Shown here: piece by piece, positions 1 to 7,297 of the stretch
How positions within the stretch are numbered: position 1 is the first letter of the stretch
Layout: each line of letters begins with the position of its first letter
Origin: an uncultured Lachnospiraceae bacterium
Lineage (GTDB): Bacteria; Bacillota; Clostridia; Lachnospirales; Lachnospiraceae
Direction: 5' to 3'
Assembly: GCA_900553305.1 (NCBI GenBank)
Contig: USDI01000012.1
Coordinates: 1 to 22,405 of the forward strand
DNA: 22,405 bases
Program-made: the position numbers and the translations under genes
Notes under the pieces: model-generated
What the model was told of the DNA's origin: nothing
The model's database searches: none
The model's input: only the letters and a program-made list of their open reading frames with translations

Positions 1-766
1 ATTTTCTGGCGACGTCGTTGCTTCCGATGTATTTTCCATGGCGGCTGAACGATACATAGCCATATTCGCGGCGTTCCTCACGGATGTGTTCGGCATTAAT
101 GGACAGATCATAGAGATTTGTTCTGCGGAACAGCACAAATAAAAGTGCCATATTCAGCACATAGGCAAAGGGAAGAAGCTGGATTTCGCATGCGGTCAGG
201 CTTTCGATGGCATAAACTGCCATACAGAACAGCTCCGTAGCCAGAAGGAAAAAGGTATTGATATAAGAGACCTTATTTTTATTTCGGAACGCATAGACCA
301 TAACGCCGAGATCAATGACTACATAAACCACAATCAGGCAGGTATAAAGAATATGAGCCGGTCCATCCTGTGTAACGAGGAAGGTGACACCATGACGCCG
401 GATGATGGAAACATTACTGTAATAAATGGTGCTGTAACCACCGGTGTAGGAAAGTCCAAGAACTACAAAGCCGGCTACGGACATGGCAGTGATCATCCAT
501 GTGGGAACCCTGATCCGGCAGAACTGGGCAACGGCAAGGAATATAAATAAGGTAAGGAATGTTCCGTCCAGATAGGCGATCCGGTTTGCAAGAAGGGCTT
601 CCTCCAGATTGTGTGACATGGCAAGCTGCCAGTAACCAAAGTTGACAATTGCGGTAGTCATGGTAGAAAGTATGTGATAATTACCGCGATACTGGCTGGT
701 TGCGGCGAGAGTCAGAATTAACAACAAAACAGAGAATGCAAAGGCTGCAAAATACAAAGCGACCAT
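1..766 (-). CDS. 7-TM sensor domain of a signalling protein (partial, C-terminus beyond window)
   Basis: The reading frame opens at the ATG at 766, with a GAGGGGG ribosome binding site about 9 nt upstream, and runs without a stop through the window edge (255 codons visible). The protein begins MVALYFAAFAFSVLLLILTL and has about seven hydrophobic helices with short loops. It then becomes soluble near 'NAEHIREERREYGYVSF', where a PAS-like or coiled linker would start. This layout matches the N-terminal 7-TM region found on Lachnospiraceae histidine kinases and GGDEF diguanylate cyclases. The output domain lies outside the window, so kinase versus cyclase cannot be decided; GGDEF is the commoner partner in my experience (inference). 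A possible extended -10 on the minus strand (TGTTATGAT, 802-810) overlaps the terminator of the upstream lipoprotein gene, which would give it its own promoter and a short leader. Confidence 0.7.
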   Translation of the reverse strand, partial: MVALYFAAFAFSVLLLILTLAATSQYRGNYHILSTMTTAIVNFGYWQLAMSHNLEEALLANRIAYLDGTFLTLFIFLAVAQFCRIRVPTWMITAMSVAGFVVLGLSYTGGYSTIYYSNVSIIRRHGVTFLVTQDGPAHILYTCLIVVYVVIDLGVMVYAFRNKNKVSYINTFFLLATELFCMAVYAIESLTACEIQLLPFAYVLNMALLFVLFRRTNLYDLSINAEHIREERREYGYVSFSRHGKYIGSNDVARK

Positions 767-804
767 GAAAAGTTCCCCCTCATTTTCCTGCGTATATGCC
801 CATC

Positions 805-847
805 ATAACACAAAAAAGGGAGTAATCGTACTCCCTTTTTGTGTTAT
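805..847 (-). terminator. Intrinsic terminator of the duplicated lipoprotein gene
   Basis: A near-perfect inverted repeat: ATAACAC-A6-GGGAGTA, loop ATCG, then TACTCCC-T5-GTGTTAT. Read on the minus strand, the GC core is followed by TTTTTT. It lies about 70 nt after the stop of the 916-1641 gene and just before the next minus-strand gene. The A/T flanks also make it symmetric enough to work on the plus strand. Confidence 0.8.
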
Positions 848-873
848 GTGGTTTACAGAAGGACTGTGAAATC

Positions 874-909
874 GTTACTGTTCACTCGTACCTCGTTCCG
901 GTAACAATT
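874..909 (-). repeat. 36-nt 3'-UTR repeat element, copy 1
   Basis: On the minus strand this starts 6 nt after the stop codon of the lipoprotein gene and has the core GGAACGAGGTACGAGT, flanked by imperfect inverted ends GTTACCG and CAGTAAC (6 of 7 pair). It matches the element at 21575-21610 at 33 of 36 positions, and a degenerate copy lies at 16454-16485. I do not recognise a named repeat family. Confidence 0.8.
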
Positions 910-915
910 GTGAAA

Positions 916-1641
916 TTACATTGCATCAACGACTGCATCAAGAACATCCAGTAAGGAAAGCATAGCGTCATTTAATACTTCTGCATCTTCCTCAGTAATG
1001 GTATCCTGGGAAATTTCACCCATCTGGGTCATAATATCCTGTGTTTCGTTAAGAGCTGCTTCAATGTCATCATTCTGTTCTACTTCATCAGACATATATG
1101 CATCGGATACAGTGGTGTATACTTCGGATAAGGTAGCGAAGTTGTCCTGTAAAGCAGCGAAGGTTTCATCGGAGCATCCTTCAGCAGCTGCGTCAGAAGC
1201 GCCATCTGTTTCGGTCATACCGTCAACGAGTAAGGATAAAGCATTTAAAATGTCAAGCATTGCAGAGTTAAGTGTGTCAGCATCTGTTTCGGTAATGGTA
1301 TCCTGGGAGATTTCACCCATCTGATTGATTACATCTGCTGCCTGATTCATAATATCTTCGATGGAAGCATCAGCTTCGATTTCATCACTTTCATACAGAT
1401 CCTTAACGGCATTGTAAGCTTCAACCATGCTTGCGTAATTGTCCTGTAAAGCGGAGAAGGTTTCATCGGAACACATCTCACCATCAGCGGAAGCATCTGC
1501 AGAATCTTCTGCAACATCTTCTGTTGCTACATCTTCTGTTGCTACATCTGTAGTGGTTTCTTCAGAACCGCCGCCACATGCGGTAAGCATGGACATTACC
1601 ATAGCGCCTGTCAGTAATACTGCTAATAATTTCTTCTTCAT
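916..1641 (-). CDS. Secreted lipoprotein made of two 86-residue tandem repeats, function unknown
   Basis: 241 residues. The ATG at 1641 is chosen because AAGGAGA sits about 8 nt upstream; the in-frame TTG at 1665 would place that site inside the coding region. The signal peptide ends in lipobox LTAC with Cys22, followed by a Gly/Thr/Glu/Asp-rich linker (residues 23-56) that contains a short TEDVA duplication. Residues 57-142 and 156-241 are two copies of one 86-residue helical domain, both starting CSDETF and sharing the identical block QMGEISQDTIT. Each copy has one Cys, at its first position. The protein is strongly acidic and predicted to be mostly alpha-helical. It is probably anchored to the outer face of the membrane. 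No known domain is recognised. It diverges from the MATE exporter gene and ends in the terminator at 805-847. The signal peptide is very like that of the ABC binding protein at 10283. Confidence 0.85.
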   Translation of the reverse strand: MKKKLLAVLLTGAMVMSMLTACGGGSEETTTDVATEDVATEDVAEDSADASADGEMCSDETFSALQDNYASMVEAYNAVKDLYESDEIEADASIEDIMNQAADVINQMGEISQDTITETDADTLNSAMLDILNALSLLVDGMTETDGASDAAAEGCSDETFAALQDNFATLSEVYTTVSDAYMSDEVEQNDDIEAALNETQDIMTQMGEISQDTITEEDAEVLNDAMLSLLDVLDAVVDAM

Positions 1642-1691
1642 AATATAATCTCCTTTTCTTTTCAATCGTCGCCCCTTACGGCACTTTTTGT

Positions 1692-1720
1692 ATTCTACCT
1701 GTGGGGATTTTAAAAAGCAA
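1692..1720 (-). promoter_or_regulatory. Sigma-A-type promoter for the duplicated lipoprotein
   Basis: On the minus strand: -35 TTGCTT (1720-1715), a 17-nt spacer, then -10 TAGAAT (1697-1692). Transcription would start near 1685, about 45 nt before the ATG. Confidence 0.55.
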
Positions 1721-1727
1721 TGCTATC

Positions 1728-1759
1728 TGCCAAATTGTATTTAAAAGTGCCAAATTGTA
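1728..1759. promoter_or_regulatory. Two direct repeats TGCCAAATTGTA, 20-bp period, possible operator
   Basis: The exact 12-mer TGCCAAATTGTA occurs at 1728-1739 and 1748-1759, a 20-bp period or about two helical turns. It lies between the predicted -35 boxes of the divergent lipoprotein and MATE genes. The spacing on one face of the helix suits a transcription factor binding in tandem; the factor is unknown. Confidence 0.45.
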
Positions 1760-1775
1760 GATGCCCGAATAGATA

Positions 1776-1805
1776 TCGACAATTTCCGGAGCACTTTTTT
1801 ATAGT
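1776..1805 (+). promoter_or_regulatory. Possible promoter for the MATE gene
   Basis: TCGACA (1776-1781), an 18-nt spacer, then TATAGT (1800-1805). An alternative is the extended -10 TGCTATAAA at 1822-1830, which lacks a good -35 and would leave almost no leader before the ribosome binding site. Confidence 0.35.
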
Positions 1806-1854
1806 TTCCCAATGACGGCTATGCTATAAAAATCATAGAAGAGGAGAGAGCTTT

Positions 1855-3234
1855 ATGAAAAAGACTTATGTAACGGACATGACGGAAGGAAAGCCTCTGG
1901 GATTGCTGGTATCCTTTATGCTTCCCTTGTTAATCGGAAATATTTTTCAACAGTTATATAATATGGTAGATTCCATTATTGTAGGACAGTATGTCGGTGC
2001 GGATGCACTTGCGGCGGTCGGTGCAACGGGATCCTTGAACTTCCTGATCTTTTCCCTGTGCGGCGGTATGGCGAACGGTACCGGTGTCGTTATTTCCCAG
2101 CACTTTGGCGCAGGCAAAAATGATCAGGTGAAGAACACCATCATCAACGCAGCCTATATTATGCTGTTCTGCGCGGTCCTGATGGGAGGTATCGGTGTGA
2201 TTTTTGCAAGAAAGATTCTGATCTTTTTAAATACACCCGATAATATTCTGGACAGTTCCACGTTATACATGACCATCATCTGCTGCGGAATTCTCGGTGT
2301 GAGCCTTTACAATGCGGTATCTGCAATCCTGCGTGCCGTGGGAGATTCCAAGACTCCGTTGTATTTCCTGATGGTATCGAGTGTGATTAATATTGGATTG
2401 GATTTACTGTTTATCCGTGGCTTTTCGTGGGGCGTGGCAGGTGCTGCATTTGCAACGATCATTGCACAGCTGATCTCCGGTATTGGAAGCCTGATTTTTG
2501 CACTTGTGAAGAATCCGTTCTTTAAGATTGAGAAGGAATACCGTTCCCTGAACCGTGGTATTATCTGGCAGTGTATCCGTATGGGTGTGCCACTGGCTTT
2601 CCAAAGCTCCCTGATTGCAATTTCCTGTGTGGCACTGCAGAGCGTGGTCAATACCTTTGGATCGGTTGTGGTTGCTGCCTTTACCGCAACGAGCCGGATC
2701 GAGCAGCTTGTACAGCAGCCTTACAACTCCCTTGGTATGTCGGTTTCCACCTATACCGGACAGAATATCGGTGCCGGACAGCTGGAGCGTGTGAAAAAGG
2801 GATACCGGATTGCTTTCCTTTTAATGGCGATCTTTTCCTTTACCATGCTTCCGCTTGCACAGTTTTTTGGAAATCCGATCATGCGACTCTTTGTCAGTGA
2901 ACCGGAGGTTATCGAAATGGGAGCATATGCGTTAAAGCTTACGAGCTGGTTCTATCTGCCGCTTGGCATGATTTATATTACGAGAGGATTGTTAAACGGA
3001 GCAGGAGATGCAACCTTCGCTTTTATGAACGGGATTATCGAAATGCTGGGAAGAATCTGCTTCGCAAAGCCGTTAACCCTGATTCCACAGGTCGGAGTCT
3101 GGGGCGTATGGCTGGCAACCGCTTTTACCTGGACGCTGACCGGAGTGATCACGTTCCTGAGGTATTTACAGGGCAAGTGGAAGAAACATGTTGTTCCCAA
3201 AGAAGTGAAGCAGGAAGAACTTGCCAAGGCTTAA
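1855..3234 (+). CDS. MATE family efflux transporter
   Basis: 459 residues, the usual length for the multidrug and toxic compound extrusion family. These are 12-TM antiporters that use Na+ or H+ gradients to export cationic drugs or metabolites. The start ATG follows GAGGAGAGAG. The N-terminus, 'LVSFMLPLLIGNIFQQLYNM VDSIIVGQYVG', carries the typical family signature of the first two helices, and the helical pattern recurs in the second half (residues about 235-450, 'VPLAFQSSLIAISCVAL', 'SRIEQLVQQPYNSLGM'). The C-terminal tail is short and charged. Substrate cannot be told from sequence. It is transcribed away from the duplicated lipoprotein and is followed by a strong hairpin at 3315-3351, so it is probably monocistronic. 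Confidence 0.93.
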   Translation: MKKTYVTDMTEGKPLGLLVSFMLPLLIGNIFQQLYNMVDSIIVGQYVGADALAAVGATGSLNFLIFSLCGGMANGTGVVISQHFGAGKNDQVKNTIINAAYIMLFCAVLMGGIGVIFARKILIFLNTPDNILDSSTLYMTIICCGILGVSLYNAVSAILRAVGDSKTPLYFLMVSSVINIGLDLLFIRGFSWGVAGAAFATIIAQLISGIGSLIFALVKNPFFKIEKEYRSLNRGIIWQCIRMGVPLAFQSSLIAISCVALQSVVNTFGSVVVAAFTATSRIEQLVQQPYNSLGMSVSTYTGQNIGAGQLERVKKGYRIAFLLMAIFSFTMLPLAQFFGNPIMRLFVSEPEVIEMGAYALKLTSWFYLPLGMIYITRGLLNGAGDATFAFMNGIIEMLGRICFAKPLTLIPQVGVWGVWLATAFTWTLTGVITFLRYLQGKWKKHVVPKEVKQEELAKA

Positions 3235-3314
3235 TTTATAGGATTGGTTAATGAGATTGGAAACCAAATGCCTGTTATTTTAGTGTTTAGTTTATTTTAA
3301 ATTTATGTACCATG

Positions 3315-3351
3315 AATCAGGGGGGATCGCCTTATGCGGTCCCCTGATTTT
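3315..3351 (+). terminator. Strong hairpin between the MATE gene and the GTPase-NYN gene
   Basis: Stem AATCAGGGG with CCCCTGATT, then a 2-nt bulge and five more pairs (one wobble), closed by loop CTTAT. It is followed by a short T run (ATTTTGCT). It lies 80 nt after the MATE stop and 118 nt before the next start. It is most simply the MATE terminator, but it could also act as a leader attenuator for the GTPase gene if a promoter lies upstream. Confidence 0.6.
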
Positions 3352-3408
3352 GCTCAATGGGAAATTCTGTTAGAATGGAACTCTTTAATCATCATGGGAA
3401 ATCAATTC

Positions 3409-3437
3409 TGTACATTCCTCTTTGAAATCGTTATATT
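3409..3437 (+). promoter_or_regulatory. Weak candidate promoter for the GTPase-NYN gene
   Basis: TGTACA (3409-3414), 17 nt, then TATATT (3432-3437). The -10 is reasonable and the -35 poor. A start near 3444 would leave a leader of about 25 nt that just includes the ribosome binding site. Confidence 0.25.
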
Positions 3438-3468
3438 AATAAGTAGAAAGCTACAAGGAGTTCAGGAT

Positions 3469-6123
3469 ATGAAAACAATTGTAATGGGAATCCTCGCCCA
3501 TGTGGATGCAGGGAAAACAACACTGTCAGAAGCAATGCTGTATGAAAGCGGCGTCATCCGCAGCATAGGGCGTGTAGATAAAGGAAATACCTATCTGGAG
3601 CGGGACGAGCAGGAGCGGGAGCGTGGAATTACGATCTTTTCCAAGCAGGCAGTTCTGCCGGTTCATGAGGACAGACTGATTCTGTTAGATACGCCTGGGC
3701 ATGTGGATTTCTCCGCAGAAGCGGAACGTACCCTGCAGGTATTGGATCTGGCAGTGCTGGTGGTAAGCGCAGCGGACGGAGTGCAGGGGCATACGATGAC
3801 ACTGTGGAAACTGCTTTCCCGGTATCATATCCCGGTATTTCTGTTCGTGAATAAGCTGGATCAGCCGGGAACGGATGCAGATGCGGTATTTAAGGAGCTG
3901 CAGGAGCGTCTGTCTGAGGAGTGTGTGGATTTCCGGCTGCCGCATGGAGAAGCTTTTATGGAAAGCGTTGCCATGTGCGGTGAGGAAGCGATGGAGCAGT
4001 ATCTGCAGACCGGCGAGGTTTCGAGAGAGAAAATCGCACGTTTGATCCGGGAGAGAAAGCTGTTTCCCTGTTTCTTTGGCTCTGCGCTAAAGATGGAGGG
4101 CGTGAAGGAACTTCTTGAAGGCATTGACACCTATGGAGAGCCGGCGGATTATCATACGGAATTCGGGGCGAGAGTCTATAAGATTACACGGGATCCGCAA
4201 GGAAGCCGTCTGACCCATATGAAGATCACGGGGGGACAGCTCCCTGTTAAGACAGTGATTACCGGAAAGAACCGGCAGCAGGAGGAATGGCAGGAAAAGG
4301 TGAACCAGATCCGCTGCTACAACGGAGAAAAGTTCGAGCTTGCAGACTGTGTGCAGGCTGGAACGATCTGTACGGTGACCGGACTTTCGCAGACTTATAT
4401 CGGGCAGGGGCTTGGTGTGGAAAAGGAGCAGACGCATCCCTTACTGGAACCGGTCATGAGTTACCGGGTTCTGCCGGAAGACGAAGCCCGGATGAATGCG
4501 GTCATCGAAAAGCTGCATCTGTTAGAGGAAGAGGATCCTTTGTTACAGGTGAAATGGAATTCACCTACGAAAGAACTGACGGCGCATGTGATGGGACCGG
4601 TACAGATTGAAATTCTCGAACGGATCATGAAGGAACGGTATGATATTGCCGTCACTTTTGGCAAGGGACGAATTCTTTATAAAGAAACGATGGCGGAGAA
4701 TGCGCAGCCGGTAGAAGGAGTCGGGCATTATGAGCCGCTGCGTCATTATGCAGAGGTGCATCTGCTTTTGCAGCCGGGAGAGCCGGGAAGCGGATTTGTT
4801 TGTGATACCGACTGCAGTGAGGATGAGCTGGACCGGAACTGGCAGAGACTGGTGCTTACCCACCTTATGGAAAAGGAATACCGCGGCGTTCTGCTGGGTG
4901 CACCTGTTACGGACATCCATGTTACGTTAAAGAGCGGCAGGGCGCACCAGAAGCATACCGAGGGAGGAGATTTCCGGCAGGCAACCTACCGGGCCGTCCG
5001 TCAGGGACTGATGCAGGCAGATTGTCAGATTTTAGAGCCGTTTATGGAATTCCGGCTGGAGCTTCCGGAGGAATATGTAGGACGGGCCATGACGGATTTG
5101 TCCAATGCTGGAGCAGTCTTTCATAACGAAGTGGAGCGCATTGGCTACAGTGTATTGAAGGGACGGGCTCCGATGGAAACGATCGGGGATTACGGACAGA
5201 TGGTGATTTCCTATACCAGAGGTCAGGGGATCTGGTCGATGTCGTTTGACGGGTATGGCCCCTGCCACAATCCGGAAGAGGTCATGGAAGTGCGTGGTTA
5301 TGATCCGGAGCGGGATGTGTATAATACGGCAGATTCCGTATTCTGTGCACATGGCGCCGGCTTTGTCGTGCCGTGGTATGAGGTGCCGGAATACATGCAT
5401 CTTCCAAGTATTCTTTCGGAGAGAAGAACGCAGGAAGAATATTTTGCAGAAGAGATCGAACGCAGGAAACAGACTACGGTAACAACAACACTGGGAACAG
5501 AGGAAGTGGATGCCATCATCGACCGGGTTTCCGGGGCAAACCGCAGAAAGGATAAGCAGGAAGCAAAAGGGACGCAGAAGCTTGCGGCGCGCACGGTGGA
5601 GGCAAAGCCCTATGAATACCGTCCGAAGGAAAGAAAGGCAGAATACATTCTGGTGGATGGCTACAATGTCATTTTTGCATGGGAGGAATTAAAGGAACTG
5701 GCAGAGGTGAATCTTGACAGTGCCAGAGGGCAGCTTCTTGATCTTTTATGCAATTATCAGGCGATTGACGGCAGGGAACTGATTGCTGTTTTTGATGCGT
5801 ACCGTCTGCAGGGGCATCCGACGGAGTGCCTGGATTATCATAACATTCATGTGGTGTATACCAAAGAGGCGGAGACGGCAGATCACTATATTGAACGATT
5901 CACGCATGAGTATTCGAAGAAGTATAACATCACGGTTGTGACCTCAGATGGTCTGGAACAGGTGATTATTATCGGGCAGGGATGCCTTCTGATTTCCTCG
6001 CGGGAGTTCCATGAGATTGTAAAAAAAGCCTCCCGGGAAACCATGGAGACTTTTGAACGCGATGAGAAAAGGGAGCGCAGACTTACCGTGCCGTTCCCTG
6101 AAATTCCGACGGAAGATCAGTAA
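3469..6123 (+). CDS. Tet(M)/EF-G-like ribosomal GTPase fused to a YacP/Rae1-type NYN endoribonuclease domain
   Basis: 884 residues. The ATG at 3469 is chosen because AAGGAG precedes it by 8 nt; the upstream in-frame ATG at 3334 lies inside a terminator hairpin. Residues 1-220 are a translational GTPase domain with G1 AHVDAGKTT (10-18), G2 RGITI (52-56), G3 DTPGH (74-78), G4 NKLD (128-131) and G5 GSAL (204-207). EF-G-like domains II-V follow to about 640. Then come a charged linker (about 645-723) and a NYN/PIN-like domain (724-860) with VDGYN (D730), FDAY (D776), ETADHYIER (D805) and TSDG (D827), the acidic residues expected of this fold. Typical Tet(M)/Tet(O) proteins are about 640 residues and lack the NYN part. 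The domain IV loop that in Tet(M) displaces tetracycline (Pro-rich YSPVSTPAD, from memory) reads AHQKHTEGGDFRQA here (492-505), so classical tetracycline protection is doubtful. Inference: the GTPase half docks at the ribosomal A site and delivers the nuclease, as stand-alone Rae1 does in Bacillus subtilis. Confidence 0.9.
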   Translation: MKTIVMGILAHVDAGKTTLSEAMLYESGVIRSIGRVDKGNTYLERDEQERERGITIFSKQAVLPVHEDRLILLDTPGHVDFSAEAERTLQVLDLAVLVVSAADGVQGHTMTLWKLLSRYHIPVFLFVNKLDQPGTDADAVFKELQERLSEECVDFRLPHGEAFMESVAMCGEEAMEQYLQTGEVSREKIARLIRERKLFPCFFGSALKMEGVKELLEGIDTYGEPADYHTEFGARVYKITRDPQGSRLTHMKITGGQLPVKTVITGKNRQQEEWQEKVNQIRCYNGEKFELADCVQAGTICTVTGLSQTYIGQGLGVEKEQTHPLLEPVMSYRVLPEDEARMNAVIEKLHLLEEEDPLLQVKWNSPTKELTAHVMGPVQIEILERIMKERYDIAVTFGKGRILYKETMAENAQPVEGVGHYEPLRHYAEVHLLLQPGEPGSGFVCDTDCSEDELDRNWQRLVLTHLMEKEYRGVLLGAPVTDIHVTLKSGRAHQKHTEGGDFRQATYRAVRQGLMQADCQILEPFMEFRLELPEEYVGRAMTDLSNAGAVFHNEVERIGYSVLKGRAPMETIGDYGQMVISYTRGQGIWSMSFDGYGPCHNPEEVMEVRGYDPERDVYNTADSVFCAHGAGFVVPWYEVPEYMHLPSILSERRTQEEYFAEEIERRKQTTVTTTLGTEEVDAIIDRVSGANRRKDKQEAKGTQKLAARTVEAKPYEYRPKERKAEYILVDGYNVIFAWEELKELAEVNLDSARGQLLDLLCNYQAIDGRELIAVFDAYRLQGHPTECLDYHNIHVVYTKEAETADHYIERFTHEYSKKYNITVVTSDGLEQVIIIGQGCLLISSREFHEIVKKASRETMETFERDEKRERRLTVPFPEIPTEDQ

Positions 6124-6161
6124 CTTGCCGGGCTTTCCTGATTATAGAGATGTCAGCAATT

Positions 6162-7187
6162 TCAGTAAACGGCTTCGACATCCGTGATTTCGTCATTTTC
6201 CACACGGAAGCTCCAGATGGAGTGACCGGGAAGACGATGCTCGGTAAGATAGTAGCGGTCATCAATTCTGGTAAGGCTGTACGGGGTGCCGCCACCTAAA
6301 AAGTTTGCATAGACATCCTCGTAATTGCCCTTTGCCAGATCCTTCAGATTTTTTACCCGGATGAGAGTGGCGAAATCCTGATTTCCGGTGAGATCGGTGG
6401 AAACCGTAATATAGTAATAATTCTGGATTTTTTCCAACTGAATCATGCCGGCAATCGCATCGGGAACCGGATAGCGGTTTAATACCTCGAAGGTGTAAAG
6501 GTCTGCCTCGATAATATTGGAATTGCCGGAGACGAAATAAATCCGGTCATCCAGAATCGTAAAGGAGCGCACATAAACACCGTCAAGCTCCGGGATGCTC
6601 AAAACCTTCGTCAGATACATGCGGGTGGAGTCATTCGTATGGCGGAAAAGGAACATCTCGCCGCTCTGGGAGCTCCATGCATAAAAGGTGTCGGTATAAT
6701 CATCGTAGATGATATAATGAGGCCGGTTGCCGATTCCGGTAAATTCCTGTGTGGGCACATAGACGATTTCGCCGCTGCTGTTTTGCATCTTTTCCATAAT
6801 CAGAATCCGGTTGCTTTCGGTATCATCAATTAGATAAACATTGCCGTCGCTGGCAATCGTATGTCCCATGGAAAGATCATTGGTCATCACCTTCCACAGG
6901 TACAGAGGATCGGTCAGATTGTCATGGTAAATAACCTGATTGTGATAGCAGTCCACGATGAAATACTGATCGTCCAGTCTGGTGATATAAGTCGGAACGC
7001 TTAGGGACCCGTTGGGATTGGTGGGAATCGTTTCATAGTCTGCAAGATCATAGGGAAGCAGCTCCGATTCTCTTATATAATCCGTGCCATCGTAGGGCGT
7101 GGCAGGCTCAGGACGGGAAGAGGCGCAGCCATTCAGGAACAGGATTGGGAATATGAAAAACAGAACATAATATTTAATTGATTTCAT
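6162..7187 (-). CDS. Lipoprotein, probable beta-propeller, function unknown
   Basis: 341 residues. The signal peptide ends in LFLNGC with Cys21 as the lipidation site. The mature part has many short beta-strand blocks with recurring patterns such as 'TRLDDQYFIVDCYHNQVI', 'IASDGNVYLIDD', 'FTILDDRIYFVSG' and 'LTRIDDRYYLTEH'. These are spaced like blades of a six- or seven-bladed propeller. The start has GGAG 6 nt upstream. It converges with the GTPase-NYN gene, leaving a 38-nt gap without a clear terminator, and diverges from the acyltransferase. Such proteins often bind or sense extracellular ligands, but nothing here shows a ligand or catalytic residues. Confidence 0.8.
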   Translation of the reverse strand: MKSIKYYVLFFIFPILFLNGCASSRPEPATPYDGTDYIRESELLPYDLADYETIPTNPNGSLSVPTYITRLDDQYFIVDCYHNQVIYHDNLTDPLYLWKVMTNDLSMGHTIASDGNVYLIDDTESNRILIMEKMQNSSGEIVYVPTQEFTGIGNRPHYIIYDDYTDTFYAWSSQSGEMFLFRHTNDSTRMYLTKVLSIPELDGVYVRSFTILDDRIYFVSGNSNIIEADLYTFEVLNRYPVPDAIAGMIQLEKIQNYYYITVSTDLTGNQDFATLIRVKNLKDLAKGNYEDVYANFLGGGTPYSLTRIDDRYYLTEHRLPGHSIWSFRVENDEITDVEAVY

Positions 7188-7201
7188 GGTTTGCTCCAGT
7201 G

Positions 7202-7207
7202 ATTATA
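7202..7207 (-). promoter_or_regulatory. -10 box TATAAT for the propeller lipoprotein
   Basis: A consensus TATAAT on the minus strand about 15 nt before the start codon. No convincing -35 is seen, and the leader would be very short, so support is modest. Confidence 0.3.
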
Positions 7208-7266
7208 TAGTATGAAATACCTGGTGATTTTGAGTTACAGTGACTTTACTATACACTTTTTTTATA

Positions 7267-7275
7267 TGGTATACA
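7267..7275 (+). promoter_or_regulatory. Extended -10 promoter for the acyltransferase gene
   Basis: TGGTATACA, an extended -10 (TGnTATACA), lies about 10 nt before the AAAGGAGG ribosome binding site. The -35 region is weak, as is usual for extended -10 promoters. Confidence 0.35.
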
Positions 7276-7297
7276 AGAGAAATAAAAGGAGGCTTTT

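Noticed and set aside
3469..6123. Call as a plain tetracycline-resistance gene.
   Set aside because: Extra NYN domain, length of 884 residues and a different domain IV loop argue against it.
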